From: Caulobacter sp. UNC279MFTsu5.1
GTDB lineage: Bacteria; Pseudomonadota; Alphaproteobacteria; Caulobacterales; Caulobacteraceae
Length of the DNA stretch: 64,000 bases
NCBI RefSeq assembly: GCF_900114015.1
Contig: NZ_FORN01000009.1
Location: 62,001-126,000 of the forward strand
Direction: 5' to 3'
Shown in pieces: positions 16,889 to 26,530 of this stretch; positions within the stretch are counted from its first letter, which is position 1; every line of letters starts with the position of its first letter. Below the pieces are notes generated by a model. The model did not search any database. It worked only from the letters and a program-made list of their open reading frames with translations, and was not told the origin of the DNA. The translations under genes and the position numbers were made by a program.

Positions 16889-17338
16889 AGGTGATGGCCG
16901 GATTCGGAACAAATGCAGAAGCATCCCGCATCGGCGGAGCTTGGCGGTCTCACGCTGCTCACGATCATTGATCGCCGCGCCTCTGACGGCCTGGATGTAA
17001 CTCAAGGAACCCAGCCACCTGCGCCCTTGCCTCTTCTCGAACGCGACTGTATCGGCGGGGTGATCCAGGCGGCGCGGACGCTCTACGATCAGTGAGGCCG
17101 GCCTTCGCTGACTGCCGATGACTGACTCTTCTCCGACGTTGGGAAGGTCCGCTCGCGGGCGGCCAGGGGGCGGGCTCGAGGACCAACGGACCTGACTCTT
17201 TGCTGATGTCGGTGCGTCGGTTTGGGTCCAGCCTCGTCTTGGGGACTTCTCTAAAGACGGACGTGCATGGAAAACGAGTCCGGGATAGCCTTGCTACCGG
17301 ACGGCGACCCGTAGAATCGCCGCGAGACGGGGCGAGAT
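16889..17338. other. divergent intergenic region
   Basis: These 450 bases separate the leftward nuclease gene from the rightward defence operon. They should hold two divergent promoters, but I see no clear repeat or operator. Open frames here show no protein-like composition. Confidence 0.5.
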
Positions 17339-19285
17339 TTGCGGCTTTCATCGCTGAGGATCGAGAACTTCCGAGCGTTCGGGGCTGGGGGCCAAGCCCT
17401 CGATCTGCCGCTCGAAGCGGGGCTGACCGCGATTGTCGGTGAAAACGACGCTGGCAAGACGGCGATAGTCGATGGGCTTCGGCTGGTCCTGGGTGTGCGG
17501 GGCCTCGAAACGCTCCGTGTCTCGGACAGTGATTTTCATCAGCCGCCTGGCGCGGCAGCGGCCGCCACGGACGCGAGAATTCGCGTTCGCTTCGACGATC
17601 TGAGCGCGGCTGACCGCTCTTCCTTCCTAGAGCACCTTACCTATGACGACGATGGACGCGCCAGTCTCAGCTTGACCTGGCGAGCGTGGCCGACGTCACG
17701 CGGCGCGCGCCGGTTCATTCAGACCGAAATCCGATCCGGCGCGGATGGGAAGGGGCCGCCGCTCGAATTCGAGGCGCGTCAGGCCCTATGCGCAACTTAT
17801 CTTCGGCCTCTTCGCGACGCCGAGCAGGCGTTGTCGGCAGGGCGAGGCTCGCGGCTTTCCCAGATCCTGCAACATACGCGGGAGGTCGCCGATCATGGGG
17901 TGGGGTTTGCCGACGACGACGATCTGGAGCCGGCCAATCTCAGCGTTCTGGGGATCGGCGACTACGCCAACCATCTGCTTCGTCAGCACCAGGGCGTGCG
18001 TCAGGCGCGCGATCGCCTGAACACCGACTACCTTGAGGCGCTGTCTTTTGTTGGTGATCGGCTGCGGGGCGAGATCGATGTCGGCGGCGCAGCGGCGGAG
18101 AATGCCGTCCGCTTGCGGCAACTGCTGGAGAAATTGGAGCTCAATCTTCGAGACGAAGGGCGTCTGGAACCGCCACCGGCAAGAGGGCTGGGCTCGAACA
18201 ACCTGCTGTTCATAGCCACAGAACTCCTGCTGCTACGCTACGAGGGGGAAGGGTTTCCGTTTCTTCTCATCGAGGAGCCCGAGGCGCATCTCCACCCCCA
18301 GCGACAGCTGCGGCTGATCCAGTTCCTCGCGCGTCAAAGCCGTGAGGCCCAGGCCGACGAGGTTCCGCTGCAGGTCGTGCTGACGACACACAGCCCCAAC
18401 CTAGCCTCGGCCATCGATCTTAGTCGGCTGGTGTTGCTGCGCGGCGGAAAGGCCTTTCCCTTGGGCCCGCGACACACCCGCCTCGATCGCAGGGACTACG
18501 CATTTCTTCAACGCTTCCTCGACGTCACGAAGGCCAATCTCTTCTTCGCTCGCGGCGTGCTGATCGTCGAGGGCGACGCCGAGGCTATCGTCATCCCGAC
18601 GATCGCGCGGCTGGTAGGCCTGGACCTGACCGAGCATGGCGTTTCGATCGTCAACGTGGGCGGGGTAGGTCTTGGGCGCTACGCCCGAATATTCCAGCGC
18701 GCCGATCCGGCCACCGGCGTGATCGGCACGCCGGTGGCCTGCATTACCGATTTCGACGTCATGCCCGATTGCGCACCCGAGCTGCGTGGGCTTCTTGATG
18801 ATCAGGGTGTCGCGCCGGCGAGAAACAGGCGCCGCTGGCGCATGAAGTCGGACTTCCCAGGCGAGCAACTCTCGCAGCAGCGCGCACGGATTGTCGCGCG
18901 CGCCTCGGGCCAATCGGTCGAGACCTTCGTAGCTGACGAATGGACCCTCGAGTACGATCTGGCTTTCCATGGCTTGGCCGAAGAAGTCTATCTCGCCGCA
19001 AGCTTGGCGCTGGCGGATGGAAGGCAGGTATCCACCCGGGCCACGCTACGCGCCGCCATTGAGCTTTATCGCGCGACCTTGGCCGGGCTGCCAGCCGACG
19101 AACGGGCGACCCGTATCTACCTCTTGTTCGATCAAGGGGCGTCGAAGGCCATAGCGGCCCAATACCTGGCCGGAATCCTCGAACACAAGGTCGTTCGCGG
19201 CGCCTTTTCCAAGACTGATCTGCTGGCGCGGTTGCCGGGCTACCTCGTCTCGGCCCTTCGTCATGTCGCGCCGGCGGCGTCATGA
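17339..19285 (+). CDS. Gabija-like OLD-family ATPase/TOPRIM nuclease
   Basis: A 648-residue OLD-type protein. The N-terminal ABC-like ATPase has Walker A GENDAGKT (34-41), a signature-like GLGSNNLLFIATEL (283-296), Walker B FPFLLIEEPEAHL (306-318) and an H-loop histidine at 351. The TOPRIM nuclease domain follows, with E411 in VLIVEGDAEA, the NVGGVG turn, and D471-x-D473. In Gabija, the GajA protein of this design nicks DNA and is gated by nucleotides, working with the helicase GajB encoded next to it. The start is a TTG at 17,339, chosen because it gives the canonical RLSSLRIENFRAF beginning. The stop overlaps the next gene by 4 nt. Confidence 0.82.
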   Translation: MRLSSLRIENFRAFGAGGQALDLPLEAGLTAIVGENDAGKTAIVDGLRLVLGVRGLETLRVSDSDFHQPPGAAAAATDARIRVRFDDLSAADRSSFLEHLTYDDDGRASLSLTWRAWPTSRGARRFIQTEIRSGADGKGPPLEFEARQALCATYLRPLRDAEQALSAGRGSRLSQILQHTREVADHGVGFADDDDLEPANLSVLGIGDYANHLLRQHQGVRQARDRLNTDYLEALSFVGDRLRGEIDVGGAAAENAVRLRQLLEKLELNLRDEGRLEPPPARGLGSNNLLFIATELLLLRYEGEGFPFLLIEEPEAHLHPQRQLRLIQFLARQSREAQADEVPLQVVLTTHSPNLASAIDLSRLVLLRGGKAFPLGPRHTRLDRRDYAFLQRFLDVTKANLFFARGVLIVEGDAEAIVIPTIARLVGLDLTEHGVSIVNVGGVGLGRYARIFQRADPATGVIGTPVACITDFDVMPDCAPELRGLLDDQGVAPARNRRRWRMKSDFPGEQLSQQRARIVARASGQSVETFVADEWTLEYDLAFHGLAEEVYLAASLALADGRQVSTRATLRAAIELYRATLAGLPADERATRIYLLFDQGASKAIAAQYLAGILEHKVVRGAFSKTDLLARLPGYLVSALRHVAPAAS

Positions 19286-21267
19286 GCTTGGCGCCGCGCA
19301 GGGCTGGCTGGGACACCATCCAGTATGGTGACGACGATTTTCGGTGGGCGGCGCAACAACTTGGCCTGCCGGACAACGCGTTCCTCGGCGAGGACGGCGC
19401 CGATGCGCGCAGAGGTGTTCTGGCGCATCTCGGGGATCTCGATGTCGCCGCCTGTCCGGGAAGCGGGAAAACCACCCTGCTTGTCGCCAAACTCGCCTTG
19501 ATGCTTCGCGACTGGCAGGGGCGAGGTCAGGGCATCTGCGTCATTTCCCATACCAATGTCGCGCGACATGAGATCGAGACGAGGCTGGCACCAGCCGCTG
19601 GCGGGCATCGTCTGCTGGCCTATCCGCATTTCGTCGGCACGATCCACGGGTTCGTGAACCAGTTCCTGGCCGGACCCGCGCTTCGATCCCAAGGCATCGT
19701 ACCGCGGTTCATCGACGATGCGTTCGCCAATCGGGTCAGGACGGCCAAGCTGCCTTTCAAGACAAGGTCCGGCATGGCCACAGCCGGGGTCGAGCTTGGA
19801 AAGCTCCAGGTGCTGGATGCCGATGGCGATCTTGGGGACGTCAAATGGGGCAGGGGGAACCTGCGAAAGGACGGCGAAGCCTATCAGGCGCTCCGGTCGG
19901 CGTTCGTGGATTCAATGGCGGAAGGCTATCTCCGCTACGACGAGATTTTCCTCTGGGCCGAGAGCCTGCTGGCGCGCTCGCCGAGTCTCTTGGGGGATAT
20001 CCGCCGGCGTTTTCCGATCGTCTTCATCGACGAGGTTCAAGACACGACCGAGCCTCAGGCTCGGATTCTCCATCGCCTTTTCACCGCGGGGGAGGGCAGC
20101 GCGGTAAGGCAGCGGTTCGGCGACATGAACCAGGCCATCTTCGGCCATGCCGACGCCAGCGATGCCGTCGCGTCCACCGATGCTTTTCCACGTGACGGCT
20201 GCGCCTGGCCGATCGCGAATAGTCATCGGTTCTGCTCGGCCATTGCGGCGCTGGCCGATCCAGTGGCGCCGAAGCCGGCCGGATTGGTGGGGATGCGGCA
20301 GGCCTCGCCGACGCCAGGCCACGCGATCTTTCTGTTCGAACGCGCCGCGGCAGCGCAAGTCCTGCCGACGTTCGCGCGACGAATCCTCGCCCATGTCCCG
20401 GCGGGCATGCTCAAGGACGGTCGGTTCAAGGCGATCGGCCACGTCCACAAGCCTCGCGTCGATGGATCGGACCATCTTGTGGTTGGCGATTACTGCCCCG
20501 GTTACGACCATGAACGATCCGGCCTGGACCCCCGGCCCACGCGCTTTGTTCAGGCCTTGGCCACGGCGAGGTCCAAGCATGGTGACGTTCGTCAGACGGT
20601 CGATCAGATCGCCGGAGCCGTGTTGCATCTAGCGCGTCTGGCAGACCCCAACGCCAAGGTCTCACGGCGTGAGCGAAGACATCTTGAGGTCCTGGATGCG
20701 CTTGGCGACGATGATACAGCCCGGCGGATCTATCTTGGCCTTGTCGAACTGGTGGCGCGAGGTCGTCTGCCTGCCGACGAACAAGAGTGGGCCGAGAAAT
20801 GGGTGCCGCGTTGGACGCGCGTGGCTGCTGCGATAGCTGGATGTGAGCCGGGGGATGTCGGTGCCTTTCTCGACTGGACCCCGTTGGGCTCCCAGCAAGA
20901 TAAAACGCCTGCCTCCAATACTTTCAGCTACGCCCATGCGGCCGGAAAGCTGGAGATCGATGTCGGTTCTATCCATGCCGCCAAGGGCGAGACCCATACC
21001 GCCACGTTGGTGTTGGAGACCTTCTATCGGGGGAACAACCTCGCGCGACTGAAGCCTTGGCTTTTGGGCGCGCGACACGGAGATGAGCAGACTTCGGCGA
21101 CGATCCGCGATAGTCTGAAACAACACTACGTCGCCATGACGCGGCCGAGTCATCTTCTTTGCATGGCCATGGACGCCGCGGACTTCTCGGACCAAGACGT
21201 CGACGCCATGATCGCCAGGCAATGGGCCGTGGCCCGCGTCTCGTCCACGGGGGAGGTGTGGCTTTGA
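19282..21267 (+). CDS. Gabija-like UvrD/PcrA superfamily 1 helicase
   Basis: A 661-residue SF1 helicase. Walker A is ACPGSGKTTL at 57-66, motif Ia-like TNVARHEIETRL follows, and motif II is FIDEVQDTTEPQ near residue 248. Late motifs include SIHAAKGETHT (motif V) and HYVAMTRPSHL (motif VI). It overlaps the upstream OLD-family gene by the ATGA tetranucleotide, exactly as gajA-gajB pairs do. Together they should form a nuclease-helicase defence complex acting on phage or other invading DNA. Confidence 0.85.
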   Translation: MSLAPRRAGWDTIQYGDDDFRWAAQQLGLPDNAFLGEDGADARRGVLAHLGDLDVAACPGSGKTTLLVAKLALMLRDWQGRGQGICVISHTNVARHEIETRLAPAAGGHRLLAYPHFVGTIHGFVNQFLAGPALRSQGIVPRFIDDAFANRVRTAKLPFKTRSGMATAGVELGKLQVLDADGDLGDVKWGRGNLRKDGEAYQALRSAFVDSMAEGYLRYDEIFLWAESLLARSPSLLGDIRRRFPIVFIDEVQDTTEPQARILHRLFTAGEGSAVRQRFGDMNQAIFGHADASDAVASTDAFPRDGCAWPIANSHRFCSAIAALADPVAPKPAGLVGMRQASPTPGHAIFLFERAAAAQVLPTFARRILAHVPAGMLKDGRFKAIGHVHKPRVDGSDHLVVGDYCPGYDHERSGLDPRPTRFVQALATARSKHGDVRQTVDQIAGAVLHLARLADPNAKVSRRERRHLEVLDALGDDDTARRIYLGLVELVARGRLPADEQEWAEKWVPRWTRVAAAIAGCEPGDVGAFLDWTPLGSQQDKTPASNTFSYAHAAGKLEIDVGSIHAAKGETHTATLVLETFYRGNNLARLKPWLLGARHGDEQTSATIRDSLKQHYVAMTRPSHLLCMAMDAADFSDQDVDAMIARQWAVARVSSTGEVWL

Positions 21268-21424
21268 CGCCCGCGGGTGGGCGCACCGTCCAGGCGGGGC
21301 GACCGCAATTGACGGAGGCGCGCGTCAGGCTGACCCTGCAGGTGAGGGCCAGATGACCAATTTCGCCTTACCGGACATCGCCGTGACGCAGACGGCGCGA
21401 CAGCCGCTCGCCAAGGCCGGCTAG
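21258..21424 (+). other. two tiny overlapping reading frames after the helicase
   Basis: A GTG frame of 33 codons (21258-21356) overlaps the helicase stop and is preceded by GGGGGAGGT. Its TGA overlaps an ATG opening a 23-codon frame (MTNFALPDIAVTQTARQPLA..., 21353-21424) that ends 6 bases before the exonuclease ATG. The chain of overlaps resembles translational coupling. The peptides have no recognised domain and may simply carry ribosomes to the exonuclease gene, or be remnants. Confidence 0.3.
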
Positions 21425-21430
21425 GCGGCC

Positions 21431-22321
21431 ATGGCCTCGCTCGACCTACCGGCGATGGCCGCCGCCCTGGAGGCAAGCGGCGAATATCGGGTGCTGCGCA
21501 AACTCGGCGCCCGCCCCAAGATCTCGCCGCCGGACGGCGAGAAGACCCGGATCGGTCTCTTCGTGGACGTCGAGACCACCGGCCTTGATCCCAAGCGCGA
21601 CGAGATCATCGAACTGGCCATGATCCCGTTCCGCTACGGCCTGGATGGCGTCGTTTACGAGGTGCTGGAGCCCTTCCACGGCTACCGCCAGCCCACCGAT
21701 CCGATCCCGCTGGAAATCACCGAACTGACGGGAATCGACGACGCCATGGTCGAGGGGCAGGTCATCGACGCCGACGCGGTGGCTAGTTTCGCCGCGCCCG
21801 CCGCCTTGGTCATCGCCCACAACGCCGCGTTCGACCGTCGCTTCCTCGAGCAGTTCAGTCCGGTCTTTCGCACCAAGCCCTGGGCCTGTTCGATGAGCCA
21901 GATCGACTGGAAGGCCGAGGGGCACGAGGGCGCCAAGCTGGCCTATCTGGCGACAGGGGCCGGCTTCTTCTACGACCGCCACCGGGCGACCAGCGATTGT
22001 CTGGCGGCCATCGAGTTGCTGGCCCTGCCGTTGCCCAGGAGCGGCGCGCCGGGCCTGGTGCGGCTGCTGGAAAGCGCCCGTACCGCCAGTTGGCGGATCT
22101 GGGCGGAGAACTCGCCGTTCGCCATGAAGGATAAGCTCAAGGCGCGCGGCTATCGCTGGGGCGGCGACGATGTCGTCCCGCCGCGCTGCTGGTACGTCGA
22201 TGTCGCCGAGGCCGACAAGGACGCGGAGCTGTTTTTCCTGCGCCGCGAAATCTACGGCGGCGACGTTGATCTGCTCGCCCGCAAGATCGACGCTTACGAC
22301 CGGTTCTCCGAGCGCTGCTGA
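21431..22321 (+). CDS. DEDDh 3'-5' exonuclease, copy 2
   Basis: A 296-residue paralogue of the exonuclease at 2,667. The same motifs are present: FVDVETTGLD, HNAAFDRRFLEQF, and DRHRATSDC near residue 188. It has the same C-terminal module (TASWRIWAENSPFAMKD, RGYRW, WYVDV, ending DAYDRFSERC). It lies directly between the Gabija-like pair and the three-gene ATPase/helicase/VRR-NUC operon on the same strand, so it may be an accessory exonuclease of one of these systems. It is 163 bases downstream of the first helicase and 273 bases upstream of the second ATPase. Confidence 0.85.
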   Translation: MASLDLPAMAAALEASGEYRVLRKLGARPKISPPDGEKTRIGLFVDVETTGLDPKRDEIIELAMIPFRYGLDGVVYEVLEPFHGYRQPTDPIPLEITELTGIDDAMVEGQVIDADAVASFAAPAALVIAHNAAFDRRFLEQFSPVFRTKPWACSMSQIDWKAEGHEGAKLAYLATGAGFFYDRHRATSDCLAAIELLALPLPRSGAPGLVRLLESARTASWRIWAENSPFAMKDKLKARGYRWGGDDVVPPRCWYVDVAEADKDAELFFLRREIYGGDVDLLARKIDAYDRFSERC

Positions 22322-22594
22322 TGCGTGCGCCAACAGATGGACTGGCGCCTCGCGCGCCTGCTGTGCGCCCCTTGTTCAAACTTCATTCTCTGTGGGCGCG
22401 CTGCTGTGTGCGGGCTTGGGGCGCTGCCCCCTGGCGCACTTCGCGCCGGCTTCGACCCAGCTTCGGGGCTCGAGAACCTCAAGGATCGCGAGGGGACGGC
22501 GCACCTGTTGGCGTTGCGTGGTTAAGCTTGATCGCCTAAGGGTTGGTCTGCCCCGGAGCTATGGGCGCATCCGGAGAGCGCAAAAGGCTCGACG
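22322..22594. other. intergenic region before the three-gene operon
   Basis: These 273 bases hold no convincing gene. Overlapping short frames in all phases look random. It is the likely promoter region of the following three-gene operon, but I see no distinctive operator or terminator. Confidence 0.4.
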
Positions 22595-24670
22595 ATGTTC
22601 ATAGAAAGCCTCTACCTGCGGAATTTCCGCTGCTTCGGCGACCAGGGCGCGAAGATCGAGTTCGACGAGACCCTGACCGCGATCGTCGGGGCCAATGGCG
22701 CGGGCAAAACCGCGATCATCGGCGCGCTTCAGAAGCTGTTCGGAACCCGCGCCGAGGACCGGCGCCTGGTCCGTGAAGACGTTCATTTCGGCCGAGACGA
22801 AGAGCCCGGGGCCACTCGGGAGGTCGTTGCGCCGCCGCCTGCGGTCAGCGGCCTGCGCGACATCCTGAGCGAGGCCGGAGCAGCGAGCGCGGCTGATCCC
22901 GTCGAGCCTGATCCGACGGTGCTGGTCTCCAGCCGGCAGGTCCTGATCGAAGTGATCCTGGCCTTCCCCGAACTGGACGATCCGGTCCTCGATCGGATGG
23001 GCGCGGTGGCCGAGATCTTCCGGGCGATGTCGGCGGCCGGCCCCGGGGACGCCCTGAAGGCGCGCATCCGTCTGGAGGCGACCTGGACCTATGGCGTCGA
23101 CGACGACGACATCCAGACCGAGATGTTCTGGGTGACGTCGATGGGCGACGTGCCCTTCGGCGAGCGCGATGTCGCCAAGCTGGCGTTCTCGGCCAATGAT
23201 CGCCGACGCTTCCAGGTCCGCTATCTGCCGGCCACCCGAGACGGCGACGCGATACTGCGCCAGGCGCTGCGTGAGCTTCTGGTCTGGCTGGAGAAGTTCG
23301 GCGACTGGAGCGGCGGCCGCGAGCCCATGGCTAAGCAGTGGGACGGCATGCAGCAGCTGTTCGACGACATGCCGGCCATCAGCCGTGTCACGTCGGAACT
23401 CGCGGTCAACTGGGGTCTGCTGTTCGACGGGCCGCATCTGCGCGCGCCGCGGCTGACCGTCCTGGCCCGGGAGATACAGCGGGCGCTGCGCGATCTTTCC
23501 CTGACCTTGGGCCCGGGGCCTGGCGGCCGCCATCGCTCCGTCCATGAACTGAGCGAAGGCCAGGCCTCGCTCTTCTACCTTGCGCTGGTGGTCACGCTCT
23601 TCAAGCTCGACGCCGAACTGGCCAAGGCCAAGCCGGACGGCTTCCGCGAGGTCGAGGCCGTGCGGCCTTGGCTGACCGTGCTGGCGCTAGAAGAGCCAGA
23701 GAACCACCTGGCGCCGTTCTACCTGTCGCGGATGGTCGGTCTGATGACCGAGCAGGCCCGCAGCCCGGCGGTGATGGGTCTCTTGACCACCCATTCGGCC
23801 AGCGCCCTGCGCCGCGTGGCCCCCCAGCAGGTGCGCCACATCCGCCATAACGCCGCGACGCTGACCTCCAAGGTCAATCCAATCAAGCTGCCGCCCATCG
23901 CCAGCGACGCCCATAAGTTCGTCCAGGAAGCGGTCGTCAGCCACCCCGAACTCTACTTCTCGCGTCTGGTCATTCTGGGGGAAGGGCGGTCCGAAGAAAT
24001 GGTCCTGCCGCGCGTGGCGCGAGCCCTTCACGCCGACCTCGAACTGGATCCGGCCTTCGTGGCGTTCGTCCCGCTGGGCGGGCGGCACGTCAATCACTTC
24101 TGGCGTCTGCTCGATGGGCTTCAAATTCCCTACGTCACGCTGCTCGACTACGACCTGGGCCGCAGCGGCGGCGGGCCGCGCCGCTTGAAGTACGCCGTCG
24201 ACCAGCTTGAGGTGATTGGCGTCGAAATCCCGTTGCTGCCGCGACCGACCAAGGCCGCCGATTGGGACACCTTGGATGGCGCTTACATCGCGGCTTGGAT
24301 CGAATGGCTCAGGACACGGGATGTGTTCTATTCCCGCGACGTCGATCTCGACATGATGATGCTCCAGGCTTTCCCGGCCGCCTATGGCGCCGTCGCCGGC
24401 GTCGCCGCCCCGATCTCGACCGACGGCTATGAGGAGTCGGTTTTTGGCAAAGGGAAGGGGTTGGAGATGTTCGATGCGCTGACTGCACCGACCGCCTTGC
24501 ACCTGGCCCAGTACGACGCGCTCTTCAAGAAGGGCAGCAAGCCCGTCGCCCACGTTGAGGCCTTGGCCGAGCTGGAGGTCGAAGCGATCAAGGCCCGCTG
24601 TCCCGAGCCCCTCAAGGCCCTGTTCGATCGCTGCCGAGCCCTGCTGGGTCTCGACGTGGGGGACCTCTGA
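22595..24670 (+). CDS. OLD-like ATPase with C-terminal TOPRIM nuclease domain
   Basis: A 691-residue protein distinct from the first OLD-type gene. It opens MFIESLYLRNFRCFGDQG, the RecF/OLD hallmark, with Walker A GANGAGKT at 32-39. A LSEGQASLFYLAL signature-like block and Walker B LTVLALEEPENHLAP follow in the middle. The TOPRIM part has LVILGEGRSEEMVLP near residue 460 and LLDYDLGRSGGG near 517. It should couple ATP binding to DNA nicking or cleavage. The stop overlaps the ATG of the following helicase by one base (TGATG), so the two are translationally coupled. Confidence 0.8.
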   Translation: MFIESLYLRNFRCFGDQGAKIEFDETLTAIVGANGAGKTAIIGALQKLFGTRAEDRRLVREDVHFGRDEEPGATREVVAPPPAVSGLRDILSEAGAASAADPVEPDPTVLVSSRQVLIEVILAFPELDDPVLDRMGAVAEIFRAMSAAGPGDALKARIRLEATWTYGVDDDDIQTEMFWVTSMGDVPFGERDVAKLAFSANDRRRFQVRYLPATRDGDAILRQALRELLVWLEKFGDWSGGREPMAKQWDGMQQLFDDMPAISRVTSELAVNWGLLFDGPHLRAPRLTVLAREIQRALRDLSLTLGPGPGGRHRSVHELSEGQASLFYLALVVTLFKLDAELAKAKPDGFREVEAVRPWLTVLALEEPENHLAPFYLSRMVGLMTEQARSPAVMGLLTTHSASALRRVAPQQVRHIRHNAATLTSKVNPIKLPPIASDAHKFVQEAVVSHPELYFSRLVILGEGRSEEMVLPRVARALHADLELDPAFVAFVPLGGRHVNHFWRLLDGLQIPYVTLLDYDLGRSGGGPRRLKYAVDQLEVIGVEIPLLPRPTKAADWDTLDGAYIAAWIEWLRTRDVFYSRDVDLDMMMLQAFPAAYGAVAGVAAPISTDGYEESVFGKGKGLEMFDALTAPTALHLAQYDALFKKGSKPVAHVEALAELEVEAIKARCPEPLKALFDRCRALLGLDVGDL

Positions 24671-26529
24671 TGCGCTTGGCACCCGAACATTGGGCCCCGC
24701 CGAGCCATGTCGTGCTCGACGTGCCGACGCGGGAGGCTGTCCAGAGCGCTACCAATGCGGTCATCGTCGCAGGGCCCGGCGCGGGCAAGACCGAACTTTT
24801 GGCGCAGCGCGCGTCCTATCTGCTTCAGACCGACACATGCCCGGCGCCGCGTCGAATCCTGGCCATCAGTTTCAAGCGTGACGCGGCGAGAAATCTACGC
24901 GAGCGGGTGGCCGTCCGCGTGGGCGAAGAGCTCTCCAGGCGGCTGGAAAGCTACACCTTCGACGCCTTCGCCAAGAGCATCCTCGACCGGTTTGGCTCGG
25001 CGTTGCCCGAGTGGTGCCGCGTCCCGCGCGATTACAGCATTGGCTTCTTCAAGCCCAGAGAGTGGCGCGATTTCGCCGACCGCTCGGGTTACGGCGTCAA
25101 CGGCCGCCAGCTGGAGCAGGGGCACGCGACGCTGACGGCCTCGCCGGGCCCTTTGCCCCGGACATTTGACGAGGATCTGCTCACGAACAAACCGGGCTTG
25201 GCATGGTGGGCTGAGTTAGGCGCTAGAAAGCCGGTTCAGCTGACCTTCGGCATGATCAGCACTTTGGCCATGACGATCTTGGCCCACAACCCACAGATCG
25301 CCGCGGCGCTGCGGGCGACCTATTCCCACATCTTTCTCGACGAGTTCCAGGATACCACCCACCTCCAGTATGCTCTGCTGAAGGTCGCCTTTCAGAGATC
25401 GCCAGCGATCATCACCGCAGTCGGCGACAGCAAGCAGCGGATCATGACCTTCGCCGGTGCCCGCGCCTCGGTGTTCACGGACTTCCGCGACGACTTCCGA
25501 GCGGATCTGATCCCGCTCACCTCGAATTTTCGGTCCAATCCTCGGATTGTCGAGATCGTCAACACCATGGCCCGGTCCATCGAGCCGGACGCCATCCCGG
25601 TCGTCGCCGGCCGGATCGTTGACGATCTTCCCCAGCCGACGGACGGCTACATTCTGTTCCCGGGCATTGAAGCCGAAGCCGCCGGGCTGGCGGGCTTGAT
25701 CGCACGGGAAATTCGGGAGAAGGGCGCCAAAGCTCAGGACTACCTGCTTCTCGTCCGTCAGAACGCCGGCGACATCGAGACCGATCTGACGGACGCCTTT
25801 ACGCGCCAAGGCCTGGTGTTGCGCAACGAAGCGCGCAACGTCGATGGCGTCGCCATTCAGGATCTGATGACCGAGCCCCTGGCCGACCTGGTGATCGGCA
25901 TTATCCAGATGGCGATCGACGACCGGACCGACGCACCGTTCCATCGCGTTCGCAACATGGTTGGCCCGGTGCTGGGGAACCAGGACGACCGGCCCGCCTC
26001 CGAGGCGCGTGTGGAGAAGCTGATCGGCGAGGCTGTCGCGGTAGCCCGCAAGGCTGCAGCCTCCGCGACCAGCGAGATCGACGCCCATTTCCTGATGGAC
26101 GATATTCTCAAGACCGTTGGGGACAGGCTGCTACCGCAGTTGTCGCCCGACTACGAAAATCCCGAGTGGTTGGAGACGGTCAAGGCCGCTACCGCGGCCT
26201 TCCTTCAGGAATGCCTGAACAGCGCCGCGACGTGGACGGCGGCCGTCGCCCAGTTCCAGGGGCGCGACCAGGTCCGCCTGATGACTGTGCACAAGAGCAA
26301 GGGGCTCGAGGCCGACACCGTCTTCTTCCTGCATCTGCAGAACGACGGCTTCTTCAGCTCGCCCGACCTTAAAGAGGAGGCGCTCCTCTTCTTCGTGGCC
26401 GTCTCGCGCGCCCGCGAGCGGCTGTTTGTCACCTCGACCAACTCGGCGCGCGGCAATGTCGCTGCGCTGTGGGACATGGTTGAGGCGGCCGGGATGCAGG
26501 ACATCGGCGCGGCCTTGGGTGTGGCTTGA
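24670..26529 (+). CDS. UvrD/Rep-like superfamily 1 helicase
   Basis: A 619-residue SF1A helicase. Walker A is AGPGAGKTE at 34-42; motif Ia lies in AISFKRDAARNLRER; motif II is FLDEFQDTTHLQ near 222-233; motif III is VGDSKQRIMTFAGA. The C-terminal half carries LMTVHKSKGLEADTVFF (motif V) and FFVAVSRARERL (motif VI). It is the second gene of a three-gene operon. It is only distantly similar to the helicase at 19,282, with different spacing between motifs, so this is not a simple local duplication. Confidence 0.85.
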   Translation: MRLAPEHWAPPSHVVLDVPTREAVQSATNAVIVAGPGAGKTELLAQRASYLLQTDTCPAPRRILAISFKRDAARNLRERVAVRVGEELSRRLESYTFDAFAKSILDRFGSALPEWCRVPRDYSIGFFKPREWRDFADRSGYGVNGRQLEQGHATLTASPGPLPRTFDEDLLTNKPGLAWWAELGARKPVQLTFGMISTLAMTILAHNPQIAAALRATYSHIFLDEFQDTTHLQYALLKVAFQRSPAIITAVGDSKQRIMTFAGARASVFTDFRDDFRADLIPLTSNFRSNPRIVEIVNTMARSIEPDAIPVVAGRIVDDLPQPTDGYILFPGIEAEAAGLAGLIAREIREKGAKAQDYLLLVRQNAGDIETDLTDAFTRQGLVLRNEARNVDGVAIQDLMTEPLADLVIGIIQMAIDDRTDAPFHRVRNMVGPVLGNQDDRPASEARVEKLIGEAVAVARKAAASATSEIDAHFLMDDILKTVGDRLLPQLSPDYENPEWLETVKAATAAFLQECLNSAATWTAAVAQFQGRDQVRLMTVHKSKGLEADTVFFLHLQNDGFFSSPDLKEEALLFFVAVSRARERLFVTSTNSARGNVAALWDMVEAAGMQDIGAALGVA

Positions 26530-26530
26530 G

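Noticed and set aside
21431..22321. The second DEDDh exonuclease as DNA polymerase III epsilon subunit
   Set aside because: It has a different C-terminal module, occurs twice in an accessory island, and has no polymerase-binding tail.
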